The position numbers and the translations under genes were made by a program. Below, one piece after another: positions 55,270-64,000 of a stretch of 64,000 nucleotides of DNA. This stretch comes from Diaporthe sp. PMI_573 (lineage: Eukaryota; Ascomycota; Sordariomycetes; Diaporthales; Diaporthaceae), in the NCBI GenBank assembly GCA_021399435.1, contig JAJTUP010000030.1:744001-808000 (forward strand), given 5' to 3'. A model generated the notes under the pieces. That model saw only the letters and a program-made list of their open reading frames with translations. It did not search any database and was not told the origin of the DNA. Positions within the stretch are counted from its first letter, which is position 1. Every line of letters starts with the position of its first letter.

Positions 55270-58200
55270 ACTAGGCCAGGTACTTTGAATAGGCCTTAGT
55301 CTCAAAGATATTTTCTAAAGGTTCCCAGGTAGGTATATCATAGCCTACCTAGCTGACTAAGAACTAGCGTTTCTTTCCTCTAATCCTAGAATCAAGAATT
55401 TCCTTTACCCAGAATTCCTCTTCCCCTTCAACCTCGATAAGGGGGGGTAGAGGAATAACTTGGTTAGGGAGAGGATCTTCAGCTAGGGGTTCAAGTAGAG
55501 AAACGTAAAAAACTAGGTGTATTTTCATACTAGGGGGAAGCTTAAGTTTATAAGTATAGGGAGAGATTTTCTAAGATATCTTAAAGGGCCCTAAGTATTT
55601 AAAATCAAGCTTTTAAGAAGGCCTAGTAGTGTGAATATAGCGGCAAAGTAGCTATACTCGAGAGCCCAGAGTAAAATTCAGAGCAGATCGTCAACTTTTA
55701 TTTACCTACTCAGAATAAGCTTCCTAAGCTAGGCGGATTTCTAAACGGATAAAATTCTCGAGGTCGGAAAATAAAGAAGTAAATTCTTTTACTTCTTCTA
55801 GGGTCGAATCTAGGGCTGGAAGTAGGGAGTCGAAACAGAGGTGAAAGCCATAGTTAGCAAAAAAAGGCGAAATCTTGGTTATTGAGGAAATAGAATTATT
55901 ATAAGTAAATTCAGCCATAGAGAGCTAGTCTACCTAGTCGTCTTGTTGATAGGATATATACCCTTGAAGGTATTGTTCTAATAGGGTATTAATAGCTTCT
56001 GTCTGGCTATCAGACTATGGGTAGTTTACAGTAGAAAAATTCTGTTTAATTCCAAGTAACCTGTATAGGGCCTTGGAAAATTTGGAAATAAAAATAGAAC
56101 CTTGATCAGAGATAAATTCAGAAGGAAGACCGTGAAGACGAAAGATATTATCTCTAAATAGTAGGGCCCAGCCCTTAGAATCCAGAGTAGTGTTGCAGGG
56201 CACAAAATGGCTCATTTTCGAGAGTCGGTCAACAAAAACGATAATGGCGTTAAAAGAATTTAAAAGGGGTAGGCCAGTAATTAGATCCATAGAAATAGAA
56301 GTCCAGCATTTCTAGGGGATCTCCAGGGGTTTCAGAAAGCCAAAAGGAGGTAGTCGGGAGGGCTTAATTCTAGAACAAATGGAGCAATTTCGAATATACT
56401 ACTAAATAGTCTTTCGAATAGAAGGCCACCAGAAATCTCGAGTAATTAATTCGAAGGTAGAGGCAATGCCAGGGTGGCCAGCAGCTGGGTAGGAGTATCG
56501 AGAAGAAATAACCTGTCTCCTTAGGTCGCCCTCTGGTATATAAACCAGATTTCGAATAAGAAGGAGGCCGTTTTAAATAGAACAAGTAGCTAAATCTATA
56601 GCTAGGTATCAAGGGGCTAAATTCGGAGGGTTTTTAAGTAGTAATTAAATTTCCTTAAAAAAGGGGTCTAAAGGAAGGGCTAAGCAAATAGTCGAAAGGT
56701 TAAAGGCAGATTCGAATTCCAAAAGAGTAGGGGTAGCTAAGGCAGCTATAGCTCTTGGATATACTATCTTTTTAGATGGTACAATAGTTTTTTCAGAGGC
56801 TATAGCTGCTATGCCTCCCTTTTAGTCTTAGGGTCTTCGAGTAAGGGCATCGGCTCGAGTATTTAACTCCCCTGGGCGAAAAGAAATAACAAAATTCATG
56901 CCAGAGAGCTCATTAGCCCACCAGGCCTATCATCTATTCAAGACCTTTTTCGAAGTAAAGGCAGACAGATTTAAATAGTCTATAAGAACCATAAGGGGTT
57001 TAGCAAGAGACTCAGTATATAAACGGTATTCAGATAGAGCGTCTACAATAGCCAGCATCTCTTTATCCCCTATCCCATAGTTCTCTTCAGCTTAGGTAAG
57101 CTTTCGGGATCTATAGGCAATAGGGTGTAAGAGGTGCTTTCCATTATAGGGTACCTTTTGGGAAAAGATAGCCGAAATAACGTTATCTGAGGAGTCGGTT
57201 TCGAGAATAGAGTCAAGGGTAGGATCGAAATAGCGAAGAATAGGTTCTAAAGTAAATAGCTCCTTCAGAGCTTTAAAGGCTTTTTGCTGGGGGGGGTCCC
57301 AAAAGAAGGGCTAGGATTTTCAAAGTAATAAAAACAAAGGTCGGCAGACGAGCGAATATTTTCAAATAAATCTTCAGTAGAAATTAGTAAATCCAAGGAA
57401 TGACTAAAGTTCTTTAACTAAAGAAGGGGCCTTCCAGTCTCGAATAGTAGCCACCTTAGTCAAATCCATAGAAATCCCTTCTGGAGAGATAACAAAACCA
57501 AGGAAGGTAGTCGAAGTAGTAAAAAATTCACACTTTTCGCCTTTAATAAACAAGCCGGCCTCAGCTAATTTCTCAAGGACAGCTCAAAGGTGCTGGGAGT
57601 GTTCCTTTTCTAAATTCGAGAAAATAAGGATATCGTCTATATAGACAACCACAAAGATGTCGAGAAATTCTCTCAAAACGTAATTAATGAAAGACTAAAA
57701 GACAGCTAGGGCATTAGTTAACCCAAAGGGCATTACTATATATTCAAAAAGGCCGTATCTAGTACAGAAGGCTGTAAGGGGTTCGTCGCCCTAGCGAATT
57801 CGAATCTGGTTGAAACCCCTAGCGAAGATCTAGGCAAGAAAAGATTTTAGCTCCAGAGAGCCATCAAAGAGAGTCGTCTATTAAGGGCAAGGGGGTCTTA
57901 TTACGCCTAGTTATAGCGTTTAGGGCCCTATAGTCAACACAAAAGCAAAGTCCACCTCCTGGCTTTCGAACAAAGAAGACAGGTGAGGCGGCAGATAACG
58001 AAGATAGCTTAATATAGCCCTTTTTCAGGTTGTCGTCTAAATAGACTCGGAGAGCCTGGAGCTCGAGATCTGACATAGGGTATAGGGGGCCGAAGGGAGC
58101 TGATTTTCCTTCTTCAAGTTCTATAGGGCAGTCGAGCATACCCCTATAAGGAGGGAGCCTTTCGGCGTCCCTTTTTCGAAAAAGAGGGAGAAGGTCGTGA

Positions 58201-58860
58201 AATTAGTCAGGTATCTTTAACTAAAGAAATTCCTCTTCTTCTTCAGGGGATTTTTCATTTCCTTCAGAAGCTAGGTAGTCCTTAATCTCTTGAATAGAGA
58301 CCCTATAGATCTGGGCCTTATCCCGTTTAGCAAATCGAAAAAGGGCTACACTAGAAATTCTCGCTACCACAGGGTTGTTAGCTGAGAAGGGTGAAGTCAA
58401 GGCTAGAGGTAAAGGCTGAATAGTCGAAGCTAAAGACAAAGAACGAGTAGGCAAACAAGAAAGCTAGCAAATATCCAAGGTAAAAGAGATCAAGCCGGTC
58501 TTCCAGTCTATAATAGGGTTATGGTAGGAGAGCCATAAACGCCCTAGAATAGCTAGGGTAACTAGAGATTTTCATAACTTAAAAACAGAAGTTTCAAGGT
58601 GCTGGTCAATCTAGAGGCAAATATCGACTTCATAGAGAATATCTCCAGCAGAAGACTCCCTTCCATCCACTACTAATAAAGCTTCAGGGCGAGTTTTCTT
58701 CCAAAGGGGGTACCCTTAGGCAAGGGCGAAGTCAAAGTTGATAAAACAAGAAGTAGCTCCCAAATCAATCATTATCGATCCAGGAGTGCCGGAGAGAGTA
58801 GCTAGGAGGACGAGAGGGGCCTTATTTCCAAGGTCCAAAGAGTGAATATAGTGGGTCGAA
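55270..58860 (-). pseudogene. Gypsy copy 2 pol region (protease to chromodomain)
   Basis: In minus orientation from 58860: protease MIDLGATSCFI (aspartate intact), reverse transcriptase [34 protein letters not shown] and a YIDDILIF box near 57650-57630. RNase H follows, then integrase MDLITGLPLLNSFNAIIVFV and FISDQGSIF with the second catalytic aspartate, then AEFTYNNSIS. A chromodomain-like end lies near 55290-55430. Stops and frame changes occur between these blocks, so the polyprotein is not continuous. Confidence 0.88.
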
Positions 58861-59341
58861 TCAGGGTCGGGATAGGTCGAAAAACAGGCGAAGTAGGGGC
58901 CAAAGTAGGGGGCGAAGTCTAAGTCTGAATGGGGGTCGAAGGGCTAGGGGGCCCTAGGGCTAAGGGCTAAGCTAGGGGCCTAGCGGCTGGTGGCGGGTGT
59001 CCAGGGGGTTCAGTGGGCCAGCTGCAGGGGTTCCAGGGGCCCTTCAGGGGGTCCTGTCCCCATACATTGGGTCAAAAGCGGTCCATCAGATTCCTCCACC
59101 AATCCATCGGGGTTAGGGTCGTCCTCGGGGTCAAAAATACTAGATTTTTCGGAGTATTTTTTAGTATCGTCATCAATTAAATCTTCAACCGAGGGCGGCT
59201 TGTAGGAAGGCGAGAAGTCTGAGGCAAAATGTAGAGCAGGCTGTGAGACGGGCGGTGACTGTAGCGAAGTCGGTTCACATTCTAAGGGCGAATAAAAATT
59301 CCAACAGCTAATAGGAGCGGGTAAATTAGGCTGTGGGCTAA

Positions 59342-60500
59342 CTACCCGCTCTCTTTTCCCGAATAGAGTACTGGGGCCGAAGAAGTAGGGGTAGCAGTAG
59401 GGGTCGAATTTAGAGGCAGAGAAGCTAGGAGGGCCGAGGTAGAAGCATAAGAAATATTTGAGAATTTCTTTCTCCCAGGGTGAGGGCAGTCCCGAACAAA
59501 GTGGCCAGGCTGGCCACAGTAGGTACAGAGATTATTAGCCCTACGGTAGGCCTTCCTCTGGGTAGAGTCGAGTTCCATAGGGCCAGGGGGTAAAACAGGG
59601 GTAGTAGGGTAAATAGTAGGCGGGTTGGGAGCCAAAACCAGGGGCTGAATTCTTTTTTTTTTCCTTCTGGCAGGCAAAGAGGTCGTTATCCAGAGAAATA
59701 CACTTATTCACGTAAGAAGAAAAATCCAGAGGCATGTCTCGGCCAACCAGGAAGTCCTTAAGGTTCTCTTTTAGACCTCTACGGAAGTGAGTAATTTTTA
59801 CCGTATTGGAGGTCCAGCCGAGAATAGAGACGAGGGGGACGAATTTTGAATAATAGGCCAAGCAGGAGGTTTCCTGTTTTAGAGCCCATAGGTCTCTTTC
59901 AGCAGTACCGAGGGCATCTGGGTCGTCAAAGGCAGCTTGAAGGGCCGAGAAGAATTCCGAATAGGTAATAAAATCGGAGAGGCCAGTAGAAAGGTCGAGG
60001 TAGGGGGAGAACCAAGAAAGGGCCGAATCTCAGAGGAAGGAGGCCAAATAGGCTATTTTAGCCAAATCTACCGAGAAGCAAAATGGGTCCAAAGAAAAGA
60101 CTAGTTGCAGTTAGGTAGCAAAAAATCTAAATTTTTCCTTACCCCCTGAATAGGGGTCAGGAGGCGAGAGGCGAGGAACCGAGGGCTGAGAGGGTGGCTG
60201 GGACGAGAAGGAGGCGGAAGCTGAAGGAAAGATTTCCTTCTGGGCAATTCTTTGTCCTAGAGTATAGAACGCGAAGAGAACTGCCCTACCCAGACCATCT
60301 ATATCTTCAGGAAAGATAAGGCCCTGAATAGAGGTCTGGGAGGTAGACTAGCCTCCTCGAGAGAAGGTAGAGAGGACGAGGGTAATCTGAGGGCCAGAGA
60401 TTCCAGAAGGCAGTGGTGGATTAATTCCCACAAAATCCCTGGGGATAGAGGGGAGGAAATCAAAAAGGGTCTGCCAGTCTGAAGTCATCGTGGAAACCAA
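59342..60500 (-). pseudogene. Gypsy copy 2 gag region
   Basis: The minus strand gives KFVPLVSILGWTSNTVK, LVGRDMPLDFSSYVNKCIS and an intact CCHC zinc knuckle (CTYCGQPGHFVRDC near 59490-59535) followed by PHPGRKKFS. Upstream gag sequence continues toward 60500 with frame breaks. Confidence 0.85.
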
Positions 60501-60544
60501 GAAGGGACGAAAAGAGGTGGGAAGATAGGTGAGTCAGATCAAGC

Positions 60545-61027
60545 TGTTAAAAACACCTAGATTAAGGGTAGAGGGCTAAGGGTAGAGGGACATAGCAAGG
60601 CTGTAGTCAAGATATTCTTCAACACCTTACAGAGAACAAATTCAAGGAAGGAGGAGGCAAGCTAGGTATAGGAGGGAAAAAGTTAATCTGACTAAAGAAC
60701 TAACTATCTATCTGAGAGGAAAAGGCTAGGTATATATACATAGAAGGTTCGGACCTTCGGAGAGGTATATTCCTCCGACGGAGAGAATAATGACTCGAGA
60801 AAAACAGGGGCTAGAAAGAGAAATGGGAAAGGGCGGAAGGAATAACTCCGATAAGAAGATTCTACCAAGCTAGGCTAGCTGGTTTCTCCACTTATATCTA
60901 GAGGCTTGCATAGATAGCCTATTCTTTCTGAAGGAGGCGGATAGGGGCTGAGGGAGGCTGGAAGGGCTTTGAAGGGGCTGAAGGAGGCTGAAGGGGTCTG
61001 GGGGTCTGAAGGAGGCTGTTTATAACA
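60545..61027 (-). repeat. 5' LTR of Gypsy copy 2
   Basis: 483 bp, on the plus strand TGTTAAAAACACC to TTTATAACA. Confidence 0.93.
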
Positions 61028-64000
61028 TTAGGGATATGGTGGCTTGGTAATTAGTGTTGGTAGAGGGGGCTTGGTTTTTTGGGAGTAGGGATAACGATAC
61101 CCTTGTGTTGCTTTTTTAGGGACTCTTCTAGTCCCCCCTTAACCTAGACATTTCTAAGGTCGTTTATGCTTAATTTTAATACGTTAATCTTTAAAGCCCT
61201 CCTCTACTTAGGTAATACTTGATAACCCCTTGGTAGGCCTTTACCTAGAAATATTTCCCTGTTATTAGGCTAGCCTCTAGTTTACTTATTAGTTCTCTAA
61301 TACTTATTTATCTAATATTAGCTTTATTGGCTAGTTATCTAGTACTTATTAGGCTAATATTAACTTTATTGGCTAGTTATCTGGCTGTCCTAGCCTTTAT
61401 TGGCCTATCGCTATTTAATTTATAGCTACTTTCTACGGCCTCTACTAGTCTGGTCTTGGGTCCTCTTCTAGCTTTACTTTAGCCCTCTTTCTTTCTAGTA
61501 CTTTATAATGGTTTTGTCTGCCAACATTTCGTCTTCTGGTACCTATAAGTTATATTTACTAGGCTATCCTTTCTACTTTATTAAGTAGTATATAGTGTTC
61601 TTAATCTTCTAGTAGTCTTGAATTTTTTCTAGCTCTTATTTAGCTTGTTTGTCCTCTAAGTCTAGTAGGTCTAGGATGCCTTCTATTAGGTTCTTTGGGT
61701 TTCTTGCTACCTAGGGCTCCAGCTAGCTTACATGGTATATATAGTATATTTAAGAGTACTTTTCTGGTAGGGTTAGACTGTAGGCCTGCTTACCTACTTA
61801 AGATATAATTCTAAATGGGCCGACCCTCTGTAGAGTAAGCTTTTGTTTTTTAGGAGTAGATGCTTGGTTGTTAGTAATACCTATTGGCTGATCTTGAATT
61901 ATACAGGCTAGTGTCGATTGTTGTAATTTCGGGCCTGTATCTTAACTACCTGTTTCTAGTTTTCCTTATAGTCTGTTTAAATTTACTAAAGTTTTTTAAT
62001 ATGTTTCTTAATTACTAGTACCTCCCTCTGAGGAATACTGTCCTTAGTAGGCTATTTATTATATGGAATAGTAAAAGATGGTTTATAGCTAAAGAGAGCT
62101 TTAAATGGGCTTATTTTAATTATAGCGCTTTGTGCCAAATTGTAAGTAAAGAATGTAGTATATAATAAGTTTAGCTAGTTCTAGGTGTTTTCTACTATAA
62201 ACGCCCTTAGGTATTGTTTTAGGGTTTAGTTTATTTTTTCTATTTGTCTATCACCCTATAGGTAATAAGTAGTAGTATATTAGGTTTTGATTCCATTTAG
62301 CTAGTAAAGTATCTTCTAGAACTTGCTAGTAAAGGTCGTGCCTCTATTAGTCACGATTTCTTTAGGTAGTCTCTATTTACATTTAATCTCCCTATAGAAG
62401 ATCTCGGCTAGTTTAGCAGTATTTATTATCGTACTTATTATAGTAAAGAAACTTATCTTGGTATAATAATCTATGATAACCAAGATTATATCTATTTCCC
62501 AGCCATCTCTAATAGTAGTCAGGAGTCTAGTAATAAAGTCTATACTAAGTTCTTGTATAGGGCCCGATGGAATTAGTAACAAAGCAAGCTCTCTATACAG
62601 GCGATAACGTGGTACAGATACGTATTAGCACGTTGTATAAGAGCGTATATAGTCTACAATAGAGGCCTTTAAGCCCGGCCAATAAAAATATCTTTTAACC
62701 AGGATTTGTATCTACGTTTGCCCCTAGTGCCCGCTTAGCAGCTTATTATAGTAGGTTTATAGAATTTCCTGTTACAAGGCTTTTTGTTTTAACATATATA
62801 TGTGTCCCTTTTAGTATAGTAGCCTGTCTTGAAACTTATAACTAGAACCATCTAAAATAGTACTATTTAAGGATTTAATTTTTTTAATAACGGCTTAGAT
62901 TATAGGGTCTTCCCCCTAGGCTTTGTAAATTAAGTCTAATAGTAGAGAGTAGGGCCCTTAGTATATTATGTCCACGTTGCTGATACATGCCTGGATCCAG
63001 ACTCTTATTATAAACTACCCCTATAGGGGAGCTGTAGACTTAAGCCAACGCTTTGTTAAGGAGGAATCAAGTTTTAAGACCTCTTACACTTTAGTATTTC
63101 TGACTATAGCTTTAAACTAGGCCTGTTGTTAGTCTTCTAGATAGGATTATATGTCTTTTCTAATAGTCGTAACTATCTTTAATTCCAGAGTTAGGATCTA
63201 ACTTAAATTTAGAGGCTTTTCTTCTAATATATAGTTAGGCCTTCTTGATAGGCTATTTGCTAGGTTTGTCTTTTTAGAGTAGTATTTAATAGTAAAATCA
63301 AATCTAGCTAAATACATTAGCTATTAAACCTGTTTCTATATTAGTTCTTTTTACTTTATAAAGCCACAAAGATTGTTATGATTAGAAAAAACTATAACTA
63401 GTTCTTATACCTCTTTAAGGTATTATTACTAATGCTTGAAACTTTTAATAATAGCACTTAATTTCTTGTTATAGGTTGTCTAATTAAGCTTAGCTTCTAA
63501 AACTTCTTTAACCAAAAGCAATTAGATGCTATTAAGATTTGCTCTTATAGTGATATTATTATAAGATTATTAATACAGTAACTCTGTCTAATGTATTATA
63601 CTTGATTTGAGTAGGAAGTATAGGGTTGTAGTATTAGAGAAGAGGTGCTTATTAAAACCTTGTCTTAAGCTCCTTAAATGTTTTTCGTGTCTTAGTATTT
63701 TCTAGGGCAAAGAAATCTATCCCCCCTAGCTTTTAGCCGTATTTTATGCTCTTTAGTTACTTATTAAGTAGTTGTATAATCTTTAAGTAATCTTTAATAA
63801 ACCTTTAGTAGAAGTTGTAGAAACCTAAAAATACTTAAATATTGTAGTAGGTAGTTAGTATTAGCCATTCTTAGATAGTCCTAATCCTATCGGGGTCTAT
63901 TTGGACTTCCTTTTTTCTAACTAAAAATCCCAAAAACTCGATTTTTTTTTAAAAAAAGTAGTATTTCTTGATGTTACCATACAACTCTGCTGTTATAAGA
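61028..64000 (-). mobile_element. Older Gypsy-type retroelement relic, AT-rich, running off the window
   Basis: The minus strand shows an integrase core at 62373-62582 (ELSIDFITRLL, ILVIIDYYTKISFF, AKLAEIFYREI). Upstream, near 63780-63990, are reverse transcriptase/RNase H remnants (an FYNFY..RFIK-like block after a VQIDPDRI-like stretch). The order fits an RT-RNaseH-integrase element in minus orientation whose 5' part lies beyond 64000. The sequence is heavily AT-enriched with dense stops. It differs in sequence from the two nearly full-length copies. Confidence 0.7.

Larger units (their letters stand above)
54695..61027 (-). mobile_element. Chromodomain Ty3/Gypsy LTR retrotransposon, copy 2 (opposite orientation)
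   Basis: Two 483-bp LTRs (54695-55177 and 60545-61027) of the same family as copy 1 bound a 6333-bp element in minus orientation. It is less mutated than copy 1 at several key sites: the protease aspartate, the zinc-knuckle cysteines and the second integrase aspartate are intact. It still carries stops and small indels. The flanking 5-mers (ACTAT left, TTAGG right) do not match. Confidence 0.94.

Noticed and set aside
1..64000. tRNA and rRNA genes
   Set aside because: I looked for cloverleaf-like and rRNA-like sequence and saw none that I could support by eye; a tRNA search program would be decisive.

Overview
The window looks like a filamentous ascomycete (Pezizomycotina) genome, probably an accessory or subtelomere-like region. 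The reasons are short 50-110 nt GT-AG introns, fungal-specific families (ENA-type P-type ATPase, 2EXR protein, SAT4/rhodopsin-domain membrane protein, C2H2 plus Fungal_trans regulator, reducing polyketide synthase, Dal5-like MFS), chromodomain-type Ty3/Gypsy elements, and abundant C-to-T / G-to-A lesions of the RIP type. I cannot name the species from sequence alone.

Layout. 1-15.1 kb is ordinary gene space: a partial APC amino-acid/GABA/choline-type permease (-) facing an aldehyde dehydrogenase (+), a complete ENA-type ATPase (-), a secreted protein of unknown function with an unresolved splice model (-), a 15-bp minisatellite, a 2EXR protein (-) and a DHA1 MFS transporter (-). 15.1-26.7 kb is a decay zone: an alpha/beta-hydrolase pseudogene with its middle deleted, an 847-bp inverted-repeat element with an 8-bp target duplication, and three neighbouring broken genes (carboxylesterase, C2H2/Fungal_trans regulator, Dal5-type MFS). 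27.0-30.6 kb holds two intact, divergent genes, a Dal5-like MFS transporter and a 2-oxoglutarate/Fe(II) dioxygenase; a second fragment like the dioxygenase 5' end lies at 26.65 kb. 31.2-36.4 kb holds a broken nucleotide-sugar epimerase/reductase-like gene and a broken reducing PKS (KS-AT-DH, then rubble).

37.6-47 kb and 53.5-64 kb are AT-rich transposon blocks. They contain four copies of an unclassified ~539-bp dispersed repeat (A-D). Copy C is split by a small hAT-like element (8-bp duplication, CAGAG termini), which is itself split by a 6.4-kb chromodomain Gypsy element: a three-level nest. A second copy of the same Gypsy family lies in the opposite orientation at 54.7-61.0 kb, next to an older Gypsy relic that runs off the window. 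Between the blocks are a WD40 fragment, an intact SAT4/rhodopsin-domain gene, and a broken gene joining a vWA-like domain, a RING-like zinc motif and a patatin phospholipase domain.

Taken together, the permease/aldehyde dehydrogenase pair could act in uptake and oxidation of a nitrogenous or amino-aldehyde compound, and the PKS, dioxygenase, transporters, esterase and regulator resemble the parts of a secondary-metabolite or catabolic locus that has mostly decayed. Only the MFS/dioxygenase pair still reads as functional. These functional links are inference.
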